Under the pieces are notes generated by a model, which did not search any database, was not told where the DNA came from, and saw nothing but the letters and a program-made list of their open reading frames with translations. A stretch of 64,000 nt of DNA from Paracoccaceae bacterium (GTDB taxonomy: Bacteria > Pseudomonadota > Alphaproteobacteria > Rhodobacterales > Rhodobacteraceae), in NCBI GenBank assembly GCA_027489375.1, contig JAIXZW010000019.1, forward strand, positions 1 to 64,000, written 5' to 3'. Position numbers and translations under genes: made by a program. Within the stretch, counting starts at the first letter, position 1, and each line of letters opens with the position of its first letter. Positions 25,114-35,352 of the stretch are shown piece after piece.

Positions 25114-25770
25114 ATGTCTGTCCGCATCAATGACGTTGCCCCCGATTTCACCGCCGAGTCGACCGCAGGGACGATCAAGTTCCACGACTGGCTGGGTGAC
25201 AGCTACGGGATCATCTTTTCGCATCCGCGCGATTTCACCCCTGTCTGCACCACGGAATTCGGCGCGGTCGCCCAGCTTTCGGCCGAATGGAAGAAGCGCA
25301 ACACCAAGGTGATCGGGGTTTCGGTCGACTCGGTCGGGGATCACGAGAAGTGGAAGCGCGACATCGAGGCGTTCGGCGGCGCTGCGGCGGATTTCCCGAT
25401 CATCGACGACTCGTCGCTGACGGTGGCCAAGGCCTATGACATGCTGCCCGCCGATTACTACCTGCCGACCGAGGGGCGCACGCCTGCCCATTCGGCCACG
25501 GTGCGGACGGTCTATATCATCGGGCCGGACAAGAAGGTGCGGCTGACGATGACCTATCCCATGTCGGTTGGCCGCAACTTCGCCGAGATCCTGCGCGCGC
25601 TCGACGCCGTGCGCACGACCGACGGCGTGCCGCTGGCGACGCCCGCCAACTGGGTTCCCGGTCAGGACGTGATCGTGGCGCTGGCACTGAACAACGAACA
25701 GGCGACGGAGCGGTTCGGCACGCTGGACATCAAGTTGCCCTATCTGCGGTTTGCGAAGGCGCCGAAGTAA
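25114..25770 (+). CDS. 1-Cys peroxiredoxin (Prx6 type)
   Basis: A 218-residue peroxiredoxin. The peroxidatic Cys is C45 in HPRDFTPVCTTEFG, and the protein contains no other cysteine, so it is a 1-Cys enzyme. The long C-terminal part (NWVPGQDVIVALALNNEQA) is characteristic of the Prx6 subgroup. It reduces hydrogen peroxide and organic hydroperoxides in the cytoplasm with an external thiol. ATG 25114 follows AGGAGAGCGCC, a good ribosome binding site. It is a single-gene unit, divergent from the aldehyde dehydrogenase gene. Confidence 0.93.
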   Translation: MSVRINDVAPDFTAESTAGTIKFHDWLGDSYGIIFSHPRDFTPVCTTEFGAVAQLSAEWKKRNTKVIGVSVDSVGDHEKWKRDIEAFGGAAADFPIIDDSSLTVAKAYDMLPADYYLPTEGRTPAHSATVRTVYIIGPDKKVRLTMTYPMSVGRNFAEILRALDAVRTTDGVPLATPANWVPGQDVIVALALNNEQATERFGTLDIKLPYLRFAKAPK

Positions 25771-25871
25771 TGGATCTGTGCGGGGCAAAGATGTGCCCCG
25801 CTCATTCCTTGTTGACCGTACCCCCGCCTTGACCCTAAGGGTGACGGTGTGTCTGGTTCAGGGGTTGTCGT

Positions 25872-27032
25872 TTGGTTACGAGTGTCGCGCGCGCTGGTGA
25901 AGCGCGGGTCCATGTGTTCACGAACGCAGGGACCGATCTTTTCCTGAAGCAGTTTTCCGGCTTCGATCCCGTGCTCGACGGGGTGCGGTTTTCCTTCGGC
26001 CTCGAAGTTCCCGACGCGATCGACGCGTTGATCGTGTTCACCCGCGCCTCCTATTCCTTACCCACCACATTGCCACCTGAACGCACCGTGTTCGTCGCGG
26101 CGGAACCCGACGTGATCCACCCGTATAGCGCGCGGTTCCTGAACCAGTTCGGATTGGTGCTTTCGGCCACCGACAAGCCGTTGGAGACCGAGCAGTACCG
26201 CTATCCCTGCTGTGCGATCTGGTTCGCGGGGATCAATTTCGCACTTTCGGGCAAGACAGGACCGCAGGTTGCGTTGAAGGGGGTCGATCATTTCAGGGCG
26301 CTGGCGGTGCCGGAAAAGCTGGACAAGATCAGCATTGTCACCTCGTCCAAGACCTTTACGCCCTATCACCGCAAGAGGCTCGCGTTCATCGAGGCTTTAC
26401 AGCGGATTATCCCCGACCGGATCGAGATGTTCGGGCGGGGGTTCCGGTCCGTCGATGACAAAGCCGATGCGCTGCTCCCGTATGCCTACCATCTTGCAAT
26501 AGAGAACGGGGACGGGCCGGATCTTTGGACGGAAAAACTGGCGGACCCGTTTCTGTGCTGGTCGTTCCCGTTCTATGCGGGCTGCGAAAACGTCAGCGAC
26601 TATTTCCCATCTGACAGTTTCGCGTTCGTCGATCTCGATGATGCCGAGGCTTCGGCGCGGCGGATGGTTGCGATGATTGAGAGCGGGGCGTGGAAGCGCG
26701 CCTTGCCTTCGATAGCCGAAGCGCGGGAGCGGTTGTTCAGCACCCATAGTCTTGGCCCGCTTTTGGCACGCCTCGCCAATCGTGCTCTGGAAAAACCGGT
26801 TGCGGAAGAGCGCGTTCCGCTGCGCCTGATCCGCTCCGAACGGTCGCTTTGGCCGGAACGCGGGGCGAAGGGGTCGGTGCCGGAATGGGCTTTGCGGAAC
26901 TTGATGCTTGCCATTGACAAAAAGGCGGAGCTGCGAGCCTCGCACCTGCAGCGGTGGTTCGAATTACGGCGGTCGCAACGACGGCAGGTTCGTCGGGAAA
27001 GAGAAGAGTTGGCGCGCAAGCAGGAGGTCTGA
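25872..27032 (+). CDS. GT10 fucosyltransferase-like glycosyltransferase
   Basis: A 386-residue protein whose core reads LAIENGDGPDLWTEKLADPF then YAGCENVSDYFPSDSFAFVD, the donor-binding signature of family GT10 (alpha-1,3/1,4-fucosyltransferases; ENS/TEKL/VP-SF-VD pattern). The N-terminal acceptor half is weakly conserved. The C-terminus is strongly basic (RRSQRRQVRREREELARK), as in bacterial GT10 enzymes that bind membranes through a basic tail. The start is TTG 25872, the only candidate near the conserved region. gmd and fcl downstream supply GDP-fucose. Base composition looks somewhat lower in GC than flanking housekeeping genes. Confidence 0.83.
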   Translation: MVTSVARAGEARVHVFTNAGTDLFLKQFSGFDPVLDGVRFSFGLEVPDAIDALIVFTRASYSLPTTLPPERTVFVAAEPDVIHPYSARFLNQFGLVLSATDKPLETEQYRYPCCAIWFAGINFALSGKTGPQVALKGVDHFRALAVPEKLDKISIVTSSKTFTPYHRKRLAFIEALQRIIPDRIEMFGRGFRSVDDKADALLPYAYHLAIENGDGPDLWTEKLADPFLCWSFPFYAGCENVSDYFPSDSFAFVDLDDAEASARRMVAMIESGAWKRALPSIAEARERLFSTHSLGPLLARLANRALEKPVAEERVPLRLIRSERSLWPERGAKGSVPEWALRNLMLAIDKKAELRASHLQRWFELRRSQRRQVRREREELARKQEV

Positions 27033-27089
27033 TTGCGCGCTTTGTAAGTGGCCCGGATCACGGCCTGTTGCGAATGTCGGAGTTTACGA

Positions 27090-27650
27090 GTGCAAAGTGA
27101 AAGCAACTTACTCAAACTGCACCTTGGCTGTGGGATAAAACACATCCCCGGCTGGTTCCATGTCGATGCGCTGGATTATCCGCATATTGACCATCGGGGA
27201 CCTGTAGAAGACCTGTCCTTCCTGCCGGATGGCAGTGTCGGGATCATCTATGCCGCGCATGTGCTCGAACATTTCGGACGGCGGACCTACATGGATGTGC
27301 TGCGGGAATGGCGGCGCGTTCTTGTCAGGGGCGGTATCCTTCGTCTGGCCGTTCCGGATTTCGGTGCAGCGGCGCGGCTTTACCTTTCCGGCACTTTGCC
27401 GCGGGGTATCGAGGATGTGCGTGGCCTCGTCTCGGGGGGGCAGCGTGACCAGTACGATTTTCACGGTATGGTTTTTGACGAAGTCGACCTGACCCGTGCG
27501 CTGAAAGAGGCGGGGTTCGCCAGTGTCCAAAGGTGGGATTGGCGGACGACCGAGCATGCGTGGCTGGACGACTATTCCCAAGCCTACATTCCGCATCTGG
27601 ACAAGGAAAACGGCACGCTCGTTTCCCTTAATCTTGAAGCTGTGGCCTGA
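27090..27650 (+). CDS. Class I SAM-dependent methyltransferase (sugar/glycan-associated)
   Basis: A 186-residue methyltransferase: LKLHLGCGIKHIPGWFHVD (SAM motif I), VGIIYAAHVLEHF (acidic/His motif) and EWRRVLVRGGILRLAVPDF (motif near beta-5). This subgroup is common in polysaccharide loci as a predicted SAM methyltransferase; the acceptor is unknown. The start is GTG 27090, with GGAG 7 bases upstream; this gives MQSESNLLKLHLGCG. It lies between the GT10 gene (58 bp) and gmd (24 bp) and is probably co-transcribed with both. Confidence 0.85.
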   Translation: MQSESNLLKLHLGCGIKHIPGWFHVDALDYPHIDHRGPVEDLSFLPDGSVGIIYAAHVLEHFGRRTYMDVLREWRRVLVRGGILRLAVPDFGAAARLYLSGTLPRGIEDVRGLVSGGQRDQYDFHGMVFDEVDLTRALKEAGFASVQRWDWRTTEHAWLDDYSQAYIPHLDKENGTLVSLNLEAVA

Positions 27651-27673
27651 CGGCTGATCGGGGCAGGTAAAAG

Positions 27674-28792
27674 GTGAAAAAAGCGCTCATCACTGGCATC
27701 ACCGGGCAGGACGGTTCCTATCTGGCCGAGTTTCTTCTTGAAAAGGGCTATGAGGTGCACGGCATCAAGCGCCGTTCCTCGCTTTTCAACACGGGTCGTA
27801 TCGACCACATCTTCGAAGATCGTCACAAGCCCGACGCGCGATTCAAGCTGCACTATGGCGACCTGACGGACAGTTCGAACCTGACGCGCATCCTGCGCGT
27901 GGTGGAGCCGGACGAGGTTTACAACCTCGGGGCGCAAAGCCATGTCGCGGTCAGTTTCGAGGCGCCGGAATATACGGCGGATGTCGATGCGATGGGCACG
28001 CTCCGTCTGCTCGAGGCGATCCGATTTCTGGGTCTGGAGCAGAAGACGCGCTTTTATCAGGCCAGCACCTCGGAACTCTACGGTCTGGTTCAGGAAACGC
28101 CACAGCGCGAGACAACCCCGTTCCACCCGCGCAGTCCCTATGCGGTTGCAAAGATGTATGCCTATTGGATCACGGTGAACTACCGCGAGGCATATGGTCT
28201 TTATGCCTGCAACGGCATCCTCTTCAACCACGAGAGCCCGCGGCGGGGCGAAACCTTTGTGACCCGCAAGATCACACGGGGTTTGGCGAACATCGCGCAG
28301 GGGATCGAGGATTGCCTTTACATGGGGAATATCGACGCACTCCGCGATTGGGGGCATGCGCGGGATTATGTCCGCATGCAGTGGATGATGTTGCAGCAGG
28401 ACGTTGCCGAGGATTTTGTCATAGCGACAGGCCTACAGTACTCGGTGCGAGAGTTTATAGGATGGGCGGCCGGGGATCTCGGTTTGAGGTTGCGGTTTGA
28501 AGGTTCGGGCGTGGAAGAAATCGCCGTGGTCGAGTCCGTGACATCCGATATGGCGCCTGCAGTCAAACCGGGACAGGTCGTACTTCGAATCGACCCGCGC
28601 TACTTCCGCCCCGCAGAGGTCGAGACGCTGCTTGGCGACCCGACGAAAGCGCGAGAAAAGCTTGGTTGGGTGCCGGAAATCAGTGCACGCGAGATGTGCA
28701 CCGAAATGGTTGCCGCGGACCTCAAAACGGCACGCCGTCACAGATTGCTTCGTGAACACGGGCTTGAATTGCCCGTCGCGCTGGAGGGCTGA
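27674..28792 (+). CDS. gmd: GDP-mannose 4,6-dehydratase
   Basis: A 372-residue extended SDR enzyme making GDP-4-keto-6-deoxymannose from GDP-mannose. [20 protein letters not shown] forms the cofactor loop, [14 protein letters not shown] the active-site Thr/Ser region, and [10 protein letters not shown] the catalytic Yxxx[18 protein letters not shown] is a Gmd-specific motif. The start is GTG 27674 after AGGTAAAAG. Together with fcl, two bases downstream, it makes GDP-L-fucose. The length matches E. coli Gmd (373). Confidence 0.96.
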   Translation: MKKALITGITGQDGSYLAEFLLEKGYEVHGIKRRSSLFNTGRIDHIFEDRHKPDARFKLHYGDLTDSSNLTRILRVVEPDEVYNLGAQSHVAVSFEAPEYTADVDAMGTLRLLEAIRFLGLEQKTRFYQASTSELYGLVQETPQRETTPFHPRSPYAVAKMYAYWITVNYREAYGLYACNGILFNHESPRRGETFVTRKITRGLANIAQGIEDCLYMGNIDALRDWGHARDYVRMQWMMLQQDVAEDFVIATGLQYSVREFIGWAAGDLGLRLRFEGSGVEEIAVVESVTSDMAPAVKPGQVVLRIDPRYFRPAEVETLLGDPTKAREKLGWVPEISAREMCTEMVAADLKTARRHRLLREHGLELPVALEG

Positions 28793-28793
28793 A

Positions 28794-29750
28794 ATGCGGG
28801 TCTACGTGGCCGGCCATCGCGGAATGGTGGGGGGCGCGATACTGCGCCGCTTGCTGGCGCAAGGCGTCGAGACGATAACCCGCACCCATGCCGAATTGGA
28901 TCTGACGGACCAGTCGGCGGTTGCTGGATTTATGCGCACCGAGCGTCCGGACGCGGTGATTTTGGCCGCCGCGAAGGTGGGCGGAATTCATGCCAACAAC
29001 ACGTTTCCTGCCAGCTTCATTTACGAAAATCTGATGATCGAGGCGAATGTGATCCATCAGTCATTTCGTGCCGGTGTGGAGCGGCTGCTGTTTCTCGGCT
29101 CGTCTTGCATATATCCGCGCGAGGCCACGCAGCCGTTGGCGGAGAACTCGCTGCTGACGGGGCCGCTGGAGCCGACGAACGAACCGTATGCCATCGCCAA
29201 GATTGCCGGGATCAAGCTGTGCGAGAGCTACAACCGGCAGTACGGGACGGATTACCGCTCGGTGATGCCGACGAACCTTTACGGGCCTGGGGACAATTTC
29301 CATCCGGAAAACAGCCATGTGATCCCCGCGATGATGCGGCGGTTCCACGAGGCGGTGCGGGATGGGGTGTCGGAGGTCGTGGTCTGGGGCAGCGGGACTC
29401 CGCGGCGCGAGTTCCTCCATGTGGACGACATGGCCGATGCAAGTCTGTTCGTCATGAATTTGGATGCGGCGGCCTACAGGGCCAATACGCAGCCGATGCT
29501 GAGCCATATCAACGTAGGGACGGGCGAGGATGTGTCGATTGCCGAGTTGGCGGACTTGCTGGCTAAGGTGACGGGGTTCAAAGGGCGCATCGTCTATGAC
29601 CGGACGAAGCCCGACGGGTCGCCAAGGAAGCTGATGGATGTCAGTCGCCTTACGGCGATCGGGTGGCGGGCGCGGACGGAGTTGCGGGACGGGGTGGGGG
29701 GGACCTATCGCTGGTTTCTGGACCATGCCGACGCGCTGCGGCAGTCATGA
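28794..29750 (+). CDS. fcl: GDP-L-fucose synthase
   Basis: A 318-residue epimerase/reductase (WcaG). [19 protein letters not shown] is the NADP loop, [18 protein letters not shown] contains the active-site Ser and Cys, and [20 protein letters not shown] the catalytic Tyr-Lys. It converts GDP-4-keto-6-deoxymannose to GDP-L-fucose, the donor for the GT10 and GT11 genes of this locus. ATG 28794 lies 2 bp after the gmd stop. The 3' end overlaps the next start by 4 bp (ATGA). Confidence 0.96.
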   Translation: MRVYVAGHRGMVGGAILRRLLAQGVETITRTHAELDLTDQSAVAGFMRTERPDAVILAAAKVGGIHANNTFPASFIYENLMIEANVIHQSFRAGVERLLFLGSSCIYPREATQPLAENSLLTGPLEPTNEPYAIAKIAGIKLCESYNRQYGTDYRSVMPTNLYGPGDNFHPENSHVIPAMMRRFHEAVRDGVSEVVVWGSGTPRREFLHVDDMADASLFVMNLDAAAYRANTQPMLSHINVGTGEDVSIAELADLLAKVTGFKGRIVYDRTKPDGSPRKLMDVSRLTAIGWRARTELRDGVGGTYRWFLDHADALRQS

Positions 29751-30487
29751 GGGTCGGCGGATATGTGATCCATCTGGCGCGGGCGGTGGAGCGGCGGGCC
29801 ATCGTGGACCATCTGACCGCCACCTTTCCCTTTCGCTGCCATGTCCTTGATGCCGTGGACGGGCGCGCCTTGGACGATGTGGCGTTGATGCGACAGGTTT
29901 CGACCGCGCCGCTTTTCGATCCGCCCTATCCGTTTCCCTTGGGAAAGGGCGAAATTGCCTGTTTCCTGAGCCATCGTCTGGCATGGGCGCGGATCGTGGA
30001 GAGCGGCGACGATTTCGGTTTCGTTGCCGAGGATGATCTAGGGCTTTCATCTGCCTTCAGGGCCGCGCTGGACCTTGCCCTGCGCCATGCGACGGTTGCG
30101 GATTATGTGTCGTTCCAGACCCGTCCGCTGCGCGGGGCCGCGGACACCCTTGCCGAAGATGGCGCGGTGCGTCTGGTCCGTCCCGTTCTGCCGCCCCTGC
30201 GCACTTCGGCCCAGTTGGTCGGACGCGAGGCTGCGGCGCGGTTGCTGGCCGCCAGTGAACGGTTCGACCGTCCGGTCGATTGCCTGTTGCAGATGGTCTG
30301 GCTGACGGGTCAGCGGATGCTGGTGGTGGAGCCGTCGGGCGTGTCGGATCTGACCACGCTGATCGGTGGATCGACCGCGCAGAGCAAGCGCCGCAAGAGC
30401 GCTTGGGAAGAGGCGGTGAGGACGGTGCGGCGGATGTTGTATAGGCGGCGGATCGCGGGTTTGGCACGGGGGAAGGGTGACGCCTAG
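29747..30487 (+). CDS. GT25 family glycosyltransferase (LPS biosynthesis)
   Basis: A 246-residue GT25 protein. [15 protein letters not shown] starts the fold; [20 protein letters not shown] and [12 protein letters not shown] are the family hallmark (ExD motif for nucleotide-sugar/metal). GT25 includes LPS galactosyltransferases. The acceptor is unknown. Translation is coupled to fcl by an ATGA overlap. The last 4 bp overlap the stop of the convergent FkbM methyltransferase gene. Confidence 0.88.
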   Translation: MRVGGYVIHLARAVERRAIVDHLTATFPFRCHVLDAVDGRALDDVALMRQVSTAPLFDPPYPFPLGKGEIACFLSHRLAWARIVESGDDFGFVAEDDLGLSSAFRAALDLALRHATVADYVSFQTRPLRGAADTLAEDGAVRLVRPVLPPLRTSAQLVGREAAARLLAASERFDRPVDCLLQMVWLTGQRMLVVEPSGVSDLTTLIGGSTAQSKRRKSAWEEAVRTVRRMLYRRRIAGLARGKGDA

Positions 30488-31140
30488 TCGGCGTTGCGGA
30501 TCCAGCGTTCCCAAACGAAATCGTAATTCCAGACGCAGGTGTGCGTGCGGGAAAGCGCGGCGCGGATCGCGGCGCGGCGGGCGATGTCGGTTTCGGCAAA
30601 AAGGTGGAACTGCACCTGCACCTGCCGGATGTGCCCGATAATGCCCGAGTCGATGAGCGCGGGCAGCAGGTCATATTCACCGCCTTCGATATTGATCTTG
30701 GCGAGGGCGAAGCCGTCGGACAGCGATGCCAGAAAGGTTGCCGCGTCACGCTGCGTGCCGACCACGCTGGTCTTGGTGACCTTGAGCGCAGAGGATGCAT
30801 CGCCCTCATCCGAGAGGTTCAAGGTTCCGTCTCCCTTACCGAGCGCGACTTCGTGGACCGTGATCTGCGGTATCCCGTGGAAGCGGTCTCGCAAGGCGGC
30901 GGCAAAGCGGGGGTGCGGTTCGAAGACCGCGACGCGGCAGCCATAGGTGCGGAAGATTTCCGCCGCCCAATCGCCACGGAAGCCGCCGAAATCCAGCGCG
31001 AAGTCTCCTTCGGCAAGTCCGTCGAAGCGCTTGGAGCGGTCCTGCATCCCGTCGCGCTTCCATTGGCGGAAGCCTGCGTAGAATGTCTTGAGCCAAGGGT
31101 TCCGGTAAAGGCGGAGCCAGTGCTTGGGCGATAGGCGCAT
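30484..31140 (-). CDS. FkbM family methyltransferase
   Basis: A 218-residue SAM-dependent methyltransferase of the FkbM family: FALDFGGFRGDWAAEIFRTYG (motif I region), VAVFEPHPRFAAAL and AKINIEGGEYDLL (the hallmark NIEG motif). FkbM proteins methylate hydroxyls of polyketides and, in polysaccharide loci, sugars. It runs against the rest of the fucose locus and converges with the GT25 gene. ATG 31140 has AGGGG 8 bases upstream; a longer frame to 31203 is possible but less likely. Confidence 0.87.
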   Translation of the reverse strand: MRLSPKHWLRLYRNPWLKTFYAGFRQWKRDGMQDRSKRFDGLAEGDFALDFGGFRGDWAAEIFRTYGCRVAVFEPHPRFAAALRDRFHGIPQITVHEVALGKGDGTLNLSDEGDASSALKVTKTSVVGTQRDAATFLASLSDGFALAKINIEGGEYDLLPALIDSGIIGHIRQVQVQFHLFAETDIARRAAIRAALSRTHTCVWNYDFVWERWIRNAD

Positions 31141-31244
31141 CGGGAAAACCCCTGAAAACTCGTCTGGACACAGCGGCTGGCCGCTATGCTTCCTTAGCGC
31201 CAAAGGCTAAGCAGAGGCCAGTGTTTGTTTGAGTGATCCTTGCT

Positions 31245-32096
31245 ATGATTCAAGTCCGTCTCTTCGGTGGTCTCGGCAACCAGTTGTTCCAATACGCGGC
31301 GGGGCGGGCGCTTGCCTTGCGGGTCGGGACGGAGTTGGCGCTTGATCTGCGGGCCTTGGACGGGTGGGTGTCCCATGCGGTCTATGGGCTGGAGGCTTTT
31401 GCCATCAAGGCGCGGGTGTCGGGCGTGGCGCTGCCGCCTGTGCGGGGCGGATTGGCCTATGCGCTTTGGCGGGCGGGGTTGACCAAGGGGCCGCGATTGC
31501 TGCGCGAGGCGCGGTCGGGTTTTGACGCACGGGTGCTGGCTGCGCCGGATGACAGCTATCTGCACGGGTATTTCCAGAGCGAGGCCTATTTCGCGGATCA
31601 GGCAGCGCCTTTGCGGGAAGAGTTGCGGCACCGTTCTGCGGCCAAGGGCGAGGGGGCGGTGTGGCTGGCGCGGATCCGGCAGGACGGACGGGCGGTTTCG
31701 CTGCATGTCCGGCGCGGGGATTATCTGGCCGAAGCCGATCGTCAGGGCATTTGCGATGCAGGATATTACGCTCGGGCGTTGCAGGCCGTTGCCGATGCCG
31801 CGGGGATCACCCCCCGCGTCTATGTGTTTTCCGACGATCCGGTCTGGGCGGCCCGCAACCTTTCCTTTGGCCTTGAAACGCATGTCGTGTCGCAGGGGGG
31901 AAGCGAGGATCCTGCCGAGGACCTTCGGCTGATGTCGGCCTGCCGGCATCATATCATCGCCAATTCCACCTTTTCGTGGTGGGGCGCGTGGCTGAATCCC
32001 GCGGCGGAGAAGGTGGTCGTTGCGCCTGCGCGGTGGACGCAGCGGGATGGGGCGGTCGAACGGGGGATTTGTCCCGCAGGCTGGTTGCGGGTGTGA
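31245..32096 (+). CDS. GT11 alpha-1,2-fucosyltransferase
   Basis: A 283-residue GT11 enzyme. MIQVRLFGGLGNQLFQYAAG is the family N-terminus, SLHVRRGDYL (near residue 160) is the GDP-fucose-binding HxRRxD motif, VYVFSDDPVWAARN follows, and CRHHIIANSTFSWWGAWLN is the third conserved block. The family transfers fucose in alpha-1,2 linkage to galactose and related acceptors (H-antigen type). ATG 31245 is chosen for the family start; GTG 31233 would add four residues. A strong terminator follows 2 bp after the stop codon. Confidence 0.93.
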   Translation: MIQVRLFGGLGNQLFQYAAGRALALRVGTELALDLRALDGWVSHAVYGLEAFAIKARVSGVALPPVRGGLAYALWRAGLTKGPRLLREARSGFDARVLAAPDDSYLHGYFQSEAYFADQAAPLREELRHRSAAKGEGAVWLARIRQDGRAVSLHVRRGDYLAEADRQGICDAGYYARALQAVADAAGITPRVYVFSDDPVWAARNLSFGLETHVVSQGGSEDPAEDLRLMSACRHHIIANSTFSWWGAWLNPAAEKVVVAPARWTQRDGAVERGICPAGWLRV

Positions 32097-32097
32097 A

Positions 32098-32125
32098 AAA
32101 GCCCCGGCGCTTCCACCGGGGCTTT
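32098..32125. terminator. Bidirectional terminator between GT11 and pnp
   Basis: A perfect 10-bp stem AAAGCCCCGG / CCGGGGCTTT with an 8-base loop, flanked by A-runs on the left and TTTCT on the right. It works as an intrinsic terminator for the fucose locus (plus) and, on the minus strand, for pnp. Confidence 0.85.
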
Positions 32126-32149
32126 CTGTTCGTCGGGTAGAGGGGAAGC

Positions 32150-34288
<2,139 letters not shown>

Positions 34289-34476
34289 CAGCGGATCCTA
34301 TCTGGAGGATCACGGCCCCTGCCGGTCCCCCGTTTTCATGGCGGCCCCATTGCCGCCGCCCCCTATCCTTTGCATGTGGCCGGGGGCATGGCCTCACGTC
34401 GCAGATGGGGCGCGCATACAGCAAAAGGCGGTGTTTGGGAAGCGCGGTCTTTGCCGCAGCGCGGGCGCGGGCGGTG

Positions 34477-34698
34477 TCAGCGGCGGGCCGTGAGGGCGAT
34501 TTCGGCAAGGATGCCGAGGGCGATGGACAGCAGCAGCCAATAGGCGCCGTCATCGACAAGCTGGGCGGGTGTCTTGGCGGGGAAGTAGCGGTCGATCACA
34601 AGACCGGTCTGGGCGGCATAGAGGCCGATGGCGACGAGCGCCGCGCCGAAGGCGAAACCGCAATAGGCAAGGAACTTGCCGAGCCGCGAAAAGAACAT
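34477..34698 (-). CDS. Small membrane protein, unknown function
   Basis: A 73-residue protein with two predicted membrane helices: residues 8-29 (FLAYCGFAFGAALVAIGLYAAQ) and 49-69 (GAYWLLLSIALGILAEIALTA), separated by a loop with FPAKTPAQLVDDG. The family was not recognised. It is placed between rpsO and pnp on the same strand, behind the rpsO terminator, so it probably has its own promoter. No function can be inferred. Confidence 0.65.
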   Translation of the reverse strand: MFFSRLGKFLAYCGFAFGAALVAIGLYAAQTGLVIDRYFPAKTPAQLVDDGAYWLLLSIALGILAEIALTARR

Positions 34699-34763
34699 GG
34701 GCCCACCCGATCACCGTTTACCGTGGCAAGGGAAACATGCTGGCGGCCCTTTGCGCAACGAAA

Positions 34764-34790
34764 AACGCCCGCGCTTGTGGCGCGGGCGTT
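34764..34790 (-). terminator. rpsO intrinsic terminator
   Basis: A perfect 11-bp stem AACGCCCGCGC / GCGCGGGCGTT with a 5-base loop, followed on the minus strand by TTTTTCG. It is 22 bp after the rpsO stop codon and is one of the strongest terminators in the window. Confidence 0.9.
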
Positions 34791-34812
34791 CTGTCCTGCA
34801 ATCCCGAAGGGA

Positions 34813-35082
34813 TCAGCGGCGCAGGCCGAGACGCGAGATGAGCGAGGCGTAGCGGGCCTCGTCCTTGCCTTTGAGGTAGTCCAGCAGCTTGCGGCGCTGG
34901 GCGACCATCATCAGAAGGCCACGACGCGAGTGGTTGTCCTTCTTGTGGCCCTTGAAGTGCTCGGTCAGCGTGGCGATGCGCGACGATAGGATCGCAACCT
35001 GGACTTCCGGCGAGCCGGTGTCGTTTTCCTTGGTCGCGTATTCCTTGATCAGGCGGGCTTTTTCTTCGACGGTGATCGACAT
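34813..35082 (-). CDS. rpsO: 30S ribosomal protein S15
   Basis: An 89-residue S15: [79 protein letters not shown]15 binds the central domain of 16S rRNA and in enterobacteria also represses its own mRNA. It lies upstream of pnp and downstream of truB on the same strand, though an RTX gene and a DUF1643 gene intervene on the truB side. Confidence 0.98.
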   Translation of the reverse strand: MSITVEEKARLIKEYATKENDTGSPEVQVAILSSRIATLTEHFKGHKKDNHSRRGLLMMVAQRRKLLDYLKGKDEARYASLISRLGLRR

Positions 35083-35352
35083 CGGTGTCTCCTATGAAGA
35101 GGGTGAAGGCACAAGCCGGGATGTCGTCCAGCAGGGCCGATGGAATCCCACGGCAAGCCGAAGGGATGCGGGCGTATAAGGGGAAATCACGCAGAAGGGA
35201 AGGGGATTCGGCGCGGGTTGCGGGGCGGGGTGTGGCGTTCGGTTAACCATCCGCAGGGGAAAGGGTCGCCCGACGGGGCGCGGTAAGGTATTCTTCACGC
35301 TTGCGCGGCAGGCTTTGCGTTGCGCAGGGGTGCGTGGTGGTTGCGGGGTGCG

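Noticed and set aside
25872-32096. Fucose locus as a recently transferred mobile island
   Set aside because: No insertion sequence, integrase, tRNA or flanking repeats; composition difference is modest and was not computed. It may be old or simply variable.
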